A stretch of DNA of 64,000 nt from Sphingomonas sp. PP-CE-3A-406 (GTDB lineage: Bacteria > Pseudomonadota > Alphaproteobacteria > Sphingomonadales > Sphingomonadaceae), in contig NZ_RCWY01000004.1 in assembly GCF_003688625.1 (NCBI RefSeq), positions 1 through 64,000 on the forward strand, in the 5' to 3' direction. Positions 57,125 through 64,000 of this stretch are shown one piece after another. Made by a program: the position numbers and the translations under genes. Numbering within the stretch: position 1 is the first letter of the stretch; each line of letters starts with the position of its first letter. Under the pieces are notes generated by a model. The model saw nothing but the letters and a program-made list of their open reading frames with translations. It was not told the origin of the DNA and ran no database searches.

Positions 57125-58554
57125 GCTTCCGCTTCTCTTCTGGAACGATGGACTCCATGGCGGGCGTCTTCGCGCCGCCGAAGAAGTACCGCCTCGGGAC
57201 TGGAGGCGGCAACGCAAAGGGCCCGAGAACGGGGGGCACGATGCTCGGTCTTGCCGTTGCGTCGATGTTCCCGAAAGCCGCATCCTCGTCGGGGACGTCG
57301 CGTGCCAGTGCGCAGGCTAAGCACGCTTTCGGGGGCGGAACGCAGGCCCGAATGAGCGGCCAGGCGACCATGGCTGCGGATCGCACATCGCGTCGCGTCC
57401 CCGAGGTCATGGTGCGGATCACGGGGCGACAGCATGGCGGCGGACACGTCATGGCCAACTTCGCCTACATCAGCCGGCTGGGTCACGGTTCCGACGAGGA
57501 ACTCGGTCTTGAAACGAGCGAGGGCGTCATGCTGCGTGACGGACGGGACATGCAGATTCTCGCGACGGATTGGCATAGCTTCGAGATGGACGGGGACGCC
57601 AGACGCAAGGGTGCGACGTCCATTTCGATGATCCTCTCGATGCCGACGGGGACCGATCCGGAGCGTTTGAAAGCGGCGGCCCTGGACTTCGCACGCGAGG
57701 AGTTTGCGAACCGGTCGTGGGTTGCCGGCCTTCACGTCGATCGCGACCATCCGCACGTTCACATCACGATCGCGCGTCGCGATTTTGACGGGCGCCGCTT
57801 TCATCCGGACCGGGATGATCTGTTTCGATGGCGGCAACGCTTCGCCGAGAAGCTCCGCGAACGCGGCATCGAGGCCAACGCCACGCCGACCAGGGCGCGC
57901 GGTATTGACCCCGCGCATGAGCACATTGCGGTACAAAAGATGCGCGACAAGGGGCAGGTTCCGCGGCTCGATAGGAGCCGGGCGGAGCGCGCCATGCGCC
58001 TCCGCGACCAGGGTATATCCGACCCGGTCGAGGCCATTATTGCAAGTCGGCAGGCCATCGTTCGCGCGACCTATATGCGATCCGTCGCGGAGCTGTCGGC
58101 TTCGCCCTCCCTCGCCGATCAGGTGGTGGCACAGAGCCTCGGGCGGTTCGTCGCGGCATTGCCGCCGCCCGAGCCCAACTCCGCTCGGGCGATGCGTGCC
58201 GGTTCACCGTCCCGCACGCGCGGCGCGATTGTCGATGCTCGGACGCGCCCCGCTGTTGCGGATCCCGGGCCCGATCCGATCGCCGCAGCACTGGAACGTT
58301 CTCGCGTCTTGCGTGGAAAGCTGGAGGCCAAGCAAGCACTTCGGGAGAGACCCGAGCGGACCGAAGACACGCCGCATGAACGCCGACCTTCGGGGGTATC
58401 CGAGCGCCTTCGCTCGCTTATGGACGAGGCCGAACGGCAGGCCACGGCACCGACGCCAAGCAAGCCGGAGGAGGTCCTTCGCGAGATATTGGATCGCGAC
58501 CGCGCCACTCGGGACCGAGTGCGTTCGCCGGATAAGGGTGGGCCAGAACGATGA
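57121..58554 (+). CDS. Relaxase/mobilization nuclease
   Basis: A 477-residue relaxase from a GTG start overlapping the accessory gene (GTGA). The three-His metal motif HVDRDHPHVHI lies at about residues 205-215. The candidate nicking Tyr is in VMANFAYISRLG, near residue 120. The first 100 residues are a Gly/Ser-rich lead, and the C-terminus is Arg/Glu-rich and probably disordered. No coupling protein or type IV secretion gene is in the window, so transfer needs a helper. Confidence 0.9.
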   Translation: MSFRFSSGTMDSMAGVFAPPKKYRLGTGGGNAKGPRTGGTMLGLAVASMFPKAASSSGTSRASAQAKHAFGGGTQARMSGQATMAADRTSRRVPEVMVRITGRQHGGGHVMANFAYISRLGHGSDEELGLETSEGVMLRDGRDMQILATDWHSFEMDGDARRKGATSISMILSMPTGTDPERLKAAALDFAREEFANRSWVAGLHVDRDHPHVHITIARRDFDGRRFHPDRDDLFRWRQRFAEKLRERGIEANATPTRARGIDPAHEHIAVQKMRDKGQVPRLDRSRAERAMRLRDQGISDPVEAIIASRQAIVRATYMRSVAELSASPSLADQVVAQSLGRFVAALPPPEPNSARAMRAGSPSRTRGAIVDARTRPAVADPGPDPIAAALERSRVLRGKLEAKQALRERPERTEDTPHERRPSGVSERLRSLMDEAERQATAPTPSKPEEVLREILDRDRATRDRVRSPDKGGPER

Positions 58555-59429
58555 GCACGGACAAGGTAAGCGTTGCTCTTGCAGGCGTTCTGGATGCGTT
58601 GACGTTCGTGCAGGAGCAGCTCGATGCGCTGACCGCGAGCACCCAGCGCATCGAGGCGACACACAAAGAGATCGTCCATAGGCTCGACACGATCGATGCG
58701 GGCCAGGCCGCCGTGACGGATCTAACGCCGATCCTCGAGATGATCCTAGGGCGATCGATCGGCGATCGTGAAATCATGAAGACGCAACTCGGTACGATTG
58801 CGGCGGCGATCGGCTTCGCCCATGCCGCCGCTAACGGTAACCGAGCACCCCTGCCTGTCGCAGTAGCCAGCGATCCGCTCCTCGAGCGCTTTATCCTGAC
58901 TCAACCCGCGGATCTGTTATCGGACGAGCGGTCCTTGACGGACTGGCGCAACGCCGCGTCGGCCGCCAGCACAGCCGAGCTTATTGTTCTCCTGAACCGG
59001 CAGTATCAGCCCTCACCAACGGATACCCCGGAGACCCGGGTCCTGCGCTACCGCCTGGCGGCACTAACGCGAGCCGAGATCAAGGGGAGGGGGGCTGCGC
59101 CGCCGGCACCACCGGGCACCACCGTGGCGGTCGATCGTACAGCCTCGGCTTGCCTGATAAGGTCCCACGAACTCGCCGAGCTATGGCGTGCAGGGGAAAG
59201 CGCAGCGCTTTACGGCGAACCCGAACTGGCGGGCGCCATAGATATCTTCGACGATGCAGAGCGCAGGCTGGGGCCTGCGGCTGGGGAGCATTCTCTACCC
59301 GAGCTGGTCTCGCTTCACAGCGATCTAGCCAGCCGCATCGAGGCAGGCGATCGACCGGACATCGGTGACAGTCGCAGGGCTTCCAGCAACGACCGTGCGA
59401 CTGCGGTCGAGCTCACCAAGGATCGTTAG
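58551..59429 (+). CDS. Mobilization-operon hypothetical protein
   Basis: A 292-residue protein overlapping the relaxase gene by 4 bases. The N-terminal 55 residues are heptad-rich (LDALTFVQEQLDALTASTQR), the rest helical with no membrane segment and no Cys pair. I do not recognise a family. Its place as last gene of the mob operon suggests a relaxosome accessory role. Confidence 0.72.
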   Translation: MSTDKVSVALAGVLDALTFVQEQLDALTASTQRIEATHKEIVHRLDTIDAGQAAVTDLTPILEMILGRSIGDREIMKTQLGTIAAAIGFAHAAANGNRAPLPVAVASDPLLERFILTQPADLLSDERSLTDWRNAASAASTAELIVLLNRQYQPSPTDTPETRVLRYRLAALTRAEIKGRGAAPPAPPGTTVAVDRTASACLIRSHELAELWRAGESAALYGEPELAGAIDIFDDAERRLGPAAGEHSLPELVSLHSDLASRIEAGDRPDIGDSRRASSNDRATAVELTKDR

Positions 59430-59861
59430 ACGAAGTACGTTAAAGCGGATCGGCGGGTTCCGACCAACTCACGCCGTTCCTCAGCAAAGGGGTAAATGGC
59501 GGCTTCTCTCAAAACCTGCCACTCACCCTACGCGAACACGATGTTCGGCTTCGCGACCCCTCCCAGCCATCCCCCTGTTGAGTGAGAGGCGATTGACCTG
59601 CCATGTCGGAAAACACCCGTTTGTCGTGCATCCAGGATGGCGACAGGGTTTTCCGCCGTAATCGATGCCTTCAGGGACAAAGGCGTCGTCCCGGCACGGT
59701 CTGCTGAACAACAGCTACTGCCAGATCCGGCCGCTCGTGGGCGATGTCCCGTCCTACTATGGCGCAAATCTGGTGGAGTGCGGTCAGACAGGTTTCAGCA
59801 AGGAGATGGCGATCGCGGGCGGTCCCACAAAGGATGGCGTTTTGAGAATGCCGATGCGTAC
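59430..59861. other. Gene-poor stretch, possible gene remnant
   Basis: A plus-strand frame at 59665-59919 contains a protein-like segment (NNSYCQIRPLVGDVPSYYGA, then NLVECGQTGFSKEMAIAGG) with no plausible start region, running into the end of the LysR gene. It may be a remnant. Nothing else is seen. This marks the change from mobilization genes to the sulfur module. Confidence 0.35.
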
Positions 59862-60739
59862 CTACCGCCGCTGCAACCCGATCACGTCCAACAGCGCATC
59901 CGCGGCTTTCGTGCGATAGCGTTCCTTATGCCGCAGCCCGAAGAAGGGGCGAGGAGCGAATGTGATCGGTGCGACGTGCAACAGACCTGCCTTGATGGCC
60001 GGGTCGACCACTAGCGCCGACAGGACAGCAACGTCCGCCCCAGCCTCCACGGCCGTTCGGTCGCTTTCATTAGACGGCATCGTCAGCGCCACGTCGAGGG
60101 CAGCCGGATCGACTCCCAAGCTGCGCAACTCGCTATTCAACGTCGATCGCGTGCCTGATCCAGGCTCCCGTTGCCCCCAGCGTGCTCGTCGCAGCCATGT
60201 CACGTCGATGTCGGCGTCGCCGAAAGGCTGTGCTCCGACGAGCAACAGCCGGTCTTCGCCGATCGGCCAATGCGCCAACGCCGGGTTGTCGATCTCGCCC
60301 TCGACAATACCCAGATCGGCCTTGCCGTCATAGACGCGTGCCGCGGCCTGCCCGGTGTTGCCGATCGACAGTTCGATACTAATCGCCGGATAGCGCTCAT
60401 GGAAAGCCGCAAGGATGGGCGGCAACCAGCAGACGGCGATGGTCTGGCTGGCGACGAGGCGCAGCGTGCCCCGCTTCAGTCCGCCAAGCTCCTCCAGCAC
60501 CGTCTCGGCCGCGTCGGCCCGCGCAAGAACTCCGCGAGCCTCGGTCAGGAACAGCCGTCCGGCCTCTGTCAGAGCGATGCCGCGCCCGACGCGGTGGAAG
60601 AGCTTGGTTGCGTGTCGCTCCTCAAGCGAGGCGATGGCTGCGGAAGCCTCTGACTGCGTGACGTTTAAGGCCGCGCCGCGACGGTCATATGCTTGCGCTC
60701 GGCCACGCCGACGAAGATGCGCAGTTGCTCCAGTGTCAC
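59862..60739 (-). pseudogene. LysR-family regulator, frameshifted in the HTH
   Basis: From GTG 60739 the frame reads VTLEQLRIFVGVAERKHMTV then AA and stops within 10 bases. One frame over, ALNVTQSEASAAIASLEERH, then FHRVGRGIALTEAGRLFLTE, continues the HTH exactly where it should, followed by a full substrate domain (LRLVASQTIAVCWLPPILAA and on). One base lost in GCGGCGCGGCC (about 60671-60681) restores one protein. The alternative start at 60746 gives 28 unrelated residues ahead of ALNVT and would lack the first HTH helices. Divergent from yeiH, the usual target of this LysR group. Confidence 0.82.
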
Positions 60740-60758
60740 ACCGCACCTAATATAGAAA

Positions 60759-60779
60759 CCGATCACGATTGACGATCGG
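60759..60779. promoter_or_regulatory. Inverted repeat in the LysR/yeiH divergent region
   Basis: CCGATC-N9-GATCGG, a perfect 6-bp dyad containing ATC-N9-GAT, lies in the 110-base gap between the LysR and yeiH starts. Placement and spacing fit a LysR recognition site. Confidence 0.6.
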
Positions 60780-60849
60780 AATGACAACAAGGCTAAGTTG
60801 GAGCGATCGGTAGGCAGGGTTTAGATCGTGCGACGGAAGGAACACCGCC

Positions 60850-61941
60850 GTGGCCAGTTTTGCCTATCCCGATCGTATATTCCCTACCGTCCAGACTAGC
60901 AGATTGCCCGCGCTGCTGCCCGGCGTCGGCCTCTGCCTCGCCGTCACCGGCTCGGCCTACGCGCTGGAGGCGGGCGAGCGCGCACTGGCCGGCAAGGCGT
61001 GGCTGGAGGCGCTGGTGCTCGCCATCCTGATCGGCACCGCCGTGCGCAGCCTGTGGACCCCGGATGAAAGGTGGCACGAAGGCATCGCATTCAGCGCCAA
61101 ATACTTACTGGAGGTGGCGGTCGTCCTGCTCGGTGCTTCGGTCAGTGCCGCGACCATCTTGGCGGCCGGGCTGCCGCTCCTCGCCGGTATCGCCGGCGTG
61201 GTCGTGAGCGCAATCCTGCTCAGCTTTGGGATCGGCCGATTGCTCGGCTTGCCGACGCGGATGGCGCTGCTGGTGGCTTGCGGCAATTCAATCTGCGGCA
61301 ACTCCGCCATCGCGGCCGTGGCACCGGTAATCGGCGCCGACAGCGACGACGTAGCTGCCTCGATCGCGTTCACGGCGGTACTGGGTGTGGTGGTAGTGCT
61401 TGGCCTGCCACTGCTCGGGATTGCGCTCGGCATGGGCGGGCTCGCCTTCGGGGCGCTCGCCGGGCTCACTGTCTATGCCGTGCCGCAGGTGATCGCAGCC
61501 GCCTCGCCGTTGGGCGCCACCGCCGTGCAGATGGGTACGCTCGTCAAGCTGGTGCGCGTGCTGATGCTCGGGCCGGTGTGCCTTGTTCTGTCGCTGGTGG
61601 CGCCTCGTCTCGCGCCGCAGTCGGTTCCCGAAGGCGAGTTCGTCGCCGGTGCGCCTACGGCCAAGCGGATGGACCTCGCCCACCTCGTGCCCTGGTTCAT
61701 CATCGGCTTCCTCGCACTGGTCGCCTGCCGCTCGCTGGGTCTGGTGCCGACCGTCGCCATCGCGCCGATCGGCCGGAGCGCCACGCTGCTGACCGTCGTT
61801 TCCATGGCGGCGCTCGGGCTCGGCGTGGACGTCCGCACCGTCGCCAAGGCCGGGGGCCGCGTGACCATGGCCGTCGTGTTGTCGTTGCTCGGCTTGGCCG
61901 CGATCAGCCTGACGCTGCTGGCCGCGCTGCACATCGCATGA
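60850..61941 (+). CDS. yeiH: YeiH-family putative sulfate exporter
   Basis: A 363-residue membrane protein with about ten TMs, of the UPF0324/YeiH family. The family block LVACGNSICGNSAIAAVAPV (about residues 139-158) with its Cys pair and the segment GLTVYAVPQVIAAASPLG are clear. GTG start. Relatives are linked to sulfate or sulfite export and are usually divergent from a LysR gene, as here. It overlaps the sulfite-oxidase gene in ATGA, so product sulfate may be exported as it is made. Confidence 0.9.
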   Translation: MASFAYPDRIFPTVQTSRLPALLPGVGLCLAVTGSAYALEAGERALAGKAWLEALVLAILIGTAVRSLWTPDERWHEGIAFSAKYLLEVAVVLLGASVSAATILAAGLPLLAGIAGVVVSAILLSFGIGRLLGLPTRMALLVACGNSICGNSAIAAVAPVIGADSDDVAASIAFTAVLGVVVVLGLPLLGIALGMGGLAFGALAGLTVYAVPQVIAAASPLGATAVQMGTLVKLVRVLMLGPVCLVLSLVAPRLAPQSVPEGEFVAGAPTAKRMDLAHLVPWFIIGFLALVACRSLGLVPTVAIAPIGRSATLLTVVSMAALGLGVDVRTVAKAGGRVTMAVVLSLLGLAAISLTLLAALHIA

Positions 61942-63071
61942 TCGGGCAAGATAGTGAGGATGAGAGTGAGGCCAAACCGATTGTCAGGCGTTACAATAGC
62001 ATGAGCGAGCTGATGATAGAGCGGAACCCCGAGCCCTACAACGCCGAGCCGGTGCCCGGCGCCTTGATCGAGCGGTTCTTGACGCCACAGAACCTGTTCT
62101 ATGTGCGCAGCCATGGGCCCGTGCCGGACCTGCCGGCCGATCACCGGATTGAGGTGAGCGGGATCAGTGTGGGCGAGTGCTCCATCTCGATTGCGGAGTT
62201 GAAGGCGCGCTTTCCGGTCCGGACTGTCACGGCTGTGCTTCAGTGCGCCGGCAACCGCCGGACCGATCTCCAACAGGTGGGCAAGACTTCAGGCGATCCG
62301 TGGGACATAGGCGCGATCGGCAATGCCGAGTGGACGGGCGTGCGGCTCGCAGACCTGTTGGATGCAGTTGGAGCATCGGACGCGTCCAACCTGTTCGTCT
62401 GCTTCACCGGCGCTGACGAGGTGGATGTGGAAGGCGAGGTGGCACCGTTCGGCGTCTCGATCGCTATGACCAAGGCGCGGGCGCCCGACGTGCTGCTCGC
62501 CTGGGCGATGAACGGCGAACCGCTGGCACCCGAGCACGGTGCGCCGTTGCGTCTGGTCGTGCCAGGCTATGCTGGCGTGCGTAGCGCCAAGTGGCTGACC
62601 CGGATCGAGGTCAAGGACACGCCCTCCGAGGCGCCGATCCAGGCGCACGATTACAAGCTTTTTCCGGCCGACGTGACCAGCGAGACGGCGGACTGGACGC
62701 AAGGGCTGACGATCAACGCCATGCCGCTCAACGCCGCGATCTGCTCGCCTGGTTCGGGCGAGAGTCTGCCCGCGGGCAAGGTCCGGATCGAGGGCTATGC
62801 CGTCGCCTATGAGCGCGACGTGTCGCGGGTAGAGGTGTCGCTGAACGGCGGTCGAGACTGGCGGCAGGCCGATTTCTCCGACGATCCGGACGGGCAGTGG
62901 AGCTGGCAGCGCTGGTCGCTCGATGCGGAACTGCCCAAGGGGCGCCAGCACCTTGTGGTGCGCGCGTTCGACGATGCGGGCCAGGGTCAGCCCGAACTAC
63001 CCGATACGATGTGGAACTTCGCCGGATACCTCTGCACGGCCTGGCACCACGTCCACGTGCTGGTCGAGTGA
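61938..63071 (+). CDS. Sulfite-oxidase-family molybdopterin protein
   Basis: A 377-residue protein. The Mo-binding domain has VTAVLQCAGNRRTDLQQVGK with the Cys ligand to Mo (about residue 103), WDIGAIGNAEWTGVRLADLL and PLRLVVPGYAGVRSAKWLTR. The C-terminal dimerisation domain (VRIEGYAVAYERDVSRVEVS LNGG) ends with TAWHHVHVLVE. There is no heme domain and no obvious signal peptide, so it may be cytosolic, as in plant-type sulfite oxidase. Adjacent yeiH suggests sulfite detoxification with sulfate export. Confidence 0.9.
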   Translation: MIGQDSEDESEAKPIVRRYNSMSELMIERNPEPYNAEPVPGALIERFLTPQNLFYVRSHGPVPDLPADHRIEVSGISVGECSISIAELKARFPVRTVTAVLQCAGNRRTDLQQVGKTSGDPWDIGAIGNAEWTGVRLADLLDAVGASDASNLFVCFTGADEVDVEGEVAPFGVSIAMTKARAPDVLLAWAMNGEPLAPEHGAPLRLVVPGYAGVRSAKWLTRIEVKDTPSEAPIQAHDYKLFPADVTSETADWTQGLTINAMPLNAAICSPGSGESLPAGKVRIEGYAVAYERDVSRVEVSLNGGRDWRQADFSDDPDGQWSWQRWSLDAELPKGRQHLVVRAFDDAGQGQPELPDTMWNFAGYLCTAWHHVHVLVE

Positions 63072-63580
63072 ATCCGCCGCCTTTGTCGGTCGATCTCGCC
63101 TTCTGGGTCGACGCGATCGGCAGGATGATCGTGGCGACGGCGGCCGGCATGACGCTCGGCTGGGAACGGTCACGCGAGAACCGACAGATCATGGGTCTGC
63201 GGACGCTAGGGCTGGTCGGGCTCGCGAGTTGCATCGCCGTCCAGGCGATCGTCCACAGCGGCTTGCCGAACGTGAACGCCGATGCAGCAGGTCGGGTGAT
63301 GCAGGGCATCCTATCCGGCGTCGGCTTCATCGGCGCGGGCGCGGTCCTGCGCGTCGGCAGCGGGCAGGAGGTGCATGGGCTGGCAACGGCGGCGTGCATC
63401 TGGGTGTCAGCGACGCTCGGAGCGGCAGCGGGATTGGCGGTGTGGCCACTGCTTGTGGGCGGTCTGCTGCTGGCGATGCTCGTGCTGTTCGTCGGCGCAC
63501 CGCTCGAACGCCGTATCCGCGAACGCGCCCGGCAGACCCCGGCCGAAGCGGACCGGCGGGACGCCGAGCAGAAACCCTGA
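63068..63580 (+). CDS. MgtC/SapB-family membrane protein
   Basis: A 170-residue protein with four to five TMs, from a GTG overlapping the stop of the sulfite-oxidase gene. The MgtC start motif is DAIGRMIVATAAGMTLGWER, followed by LRTLGLVGLASC and QGILSGVGFIGAGAVLR. The C-terminal ACT-like domain of virulence MgtC is absent. Its role here is unknown; it is translated with the sulfur genes. Confidence 0.88.
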   Translation: MNPPPLSVDLAFWVDAIGRMIVATAAGMTLGWERSRENRQIMGLRTLGLVGLASCIAVQAIVHSGLPNVNADAAGRVMQGILSGVGFIGAGAVLRVGSGQEVHGLATAACIWVSATLGAAAGLAVWPLLVGGLLLAMLVLFVGAPLERRIRERARQTPAEADRRDAEQKP

Positions 63581-63632
63581 ATAATCCTTGGCGCGAAACG
63601 GTGTACCAGTAGTTTTGCAGACGGAGGACTTC

Positions 63633-63758
63633 ATGAGCGATATCGACAAGAAGAAGCCCACCACGCAAGAATCGGCCGAGATTCTGGAGCTGGAGGAGTC
63701 GGTCCGCGCCAAACACAAGGCGAAGGTTGACAACGTCAAGGAAGATGATCGCTTCTGA
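63633..63758 (+). CDS. Very small charged protein
   Basis: A 41-residue protein with GGAGG 8 bases upstream of the ATG. The sequence is highly charged (SDIDKKKPTTQESAEILELE, then VRAKHKAKVDNVKEDDRF) and likely helical. No family. It lies between the mgtC-like gene and the convergent crcB. Confidence 0.55.
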   Translation: MSDIDKKKPTTQESAEILELEESVRAKHKAKVDNVKEDDRF

Positions 63759-63772
63759 GCCGGTTGGCGCCG

Positions 63773-64000
63773 CTAAGCCGGGCTGAAGGAGCGAACGAGA
63801 GCGAGGCCGCCGAACAGCGCGAGCACGCCCAGCCCAACCGATCCGACAACATAAAGGGCAGCTTGCCCGACTTCGGCTCTCTCCTAATGCAAGGCCGCTT
63901 CCAGCGAGAAGGTCGAGAAGGTCGTGACGCCGTCCAGCCCGCCGGTGGTGAGGAACAATCGCCATCCCGGGCTCGATCCGCTTCGCAACAAGAACCAGCC
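63773..64000 (-). pseudogene. crcB: CrcB fluoride channel, C-terminal part with an internal stop
   Basis: From the right edge the frame reads WRLFLTTGGLDGVTTFSTFS then LEAALH, the CrcB pore signature, and hits TAG at 63884-63886. The same frame continues as ERAEVGQAALYVVGSVGLG then LALFGGLALVRSF to a natural stop at 63773. Because frame is kept, this is a nonsense change and not an indel. It would remove the last TM, which lines the dual pore. The 5' part is outside the window. Confidence 0.85.

Noticed and set aside
59665..59919. 84-codon plus-strand frame before the LysR gene
   Set aside because: Part of it looks protein-like, but it runs into the LysR 3' end, has no ribosome site and matches no family I know.
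1..64000. Insertion sequences or transposons
   Set aside because: No transposase, integrase or terminal inverted repeats that I could recognise were found in any part of the window.
1..64000. CRISPR arrays, tRNA or rRNA genes
   Set aside because: No regularly spaced identical repeats with spacers and no tRNA or rRNA-like stretch was found; the phased repeats at 32.7 kb are iterons with 16-base gaps too short for spacers.

Overview
The window is a GC-rich piece of a mobilizable, heavy-metal-resistance plasmid (or plasmid-derived element), most probably from an alphaproteobacterium of the sphingomonad group. This assignment is an inference. It rests on the RepC-type initiator next to an RPA-type initiator, the large plasmid methyltransferase/strawberry-notch helicase next to a ParB-like protein, ArdC, DUF6927, DUF2493 and DUF3768 genes, and the particular order of the copper and cadmium genes. 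Most genes are intact and tightly packed, with many 4-base ATGA or GTGA overlaps.

Region 1 (1-29.5 kb) is a metal-resistance island. A leftward czcCBA operon for Zn/Cd/Co export ends in DUF190 and SRPBCC genes and is preceded by a His-rich exported protein. Next comes a short cation-diffusion-facilitator (CDF) gene divergent from a CadR-type MerR gene across a typical 19-bp-spacer promoter. Copper genes follow: a Cu-type P-type ATPase co-transcribed with CueR, then copC-copD. A divergent CnrYXH-like ECF sigma module leads into copA (multicopper oxidase), copB, a PepSY protein, DUF305 and DUF411 proteins, a small exported protein, and cusCBA with cusF. A cytochrome-c/FTR1 permease, a second CDF/MerR pair and a retropepsin-PDZ protein close the island.

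Region 2 (30-36 kb) holds a four-gene cluster of unknown role (LuxR-type HTH with a membrane tail, a helical protein, a membrane protein, a winged helix), then the replication region. That region contains five iterons, a terminator-like hairpin that may end an antisense RNA, repC, two more iterons and an RPA-family repA.

Region 3 (35.8-53.4 kb) is the plasmid establishment and maintenance region. It carries the methyltransferase-helicase fusion, a ParB-like protein, ArdC, two PP-loop (PAPS-reductase-like) proteins, an Rmf-like small protein, DUF6927, DUF2493, SSB, DUF3768 and several very small genes. Many of these have stable hairpin leaders, some with shared sequence blocks. Several small genes here are broken by single-base indels.

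Region 4 (53.4-59.4 kb) has a repeat-rich candidate centromere, parA and a ribbon-helix-helix partner, a broken VOC gene, and the mobilization genes (MobC-like accessory with two RHH domains, HxDxxHPHVH relaxase, accessory protein) beside a candidate oriT.

Region 5 (59.4-64 kb) is a sulfite/sulfate module: a frameshifted LysR gene divergent from yeiH, then a molybdenum sulfite-oxidase-family protein and an MgtC-like protein. The window ends in a crcB gene with an internal stop codon.
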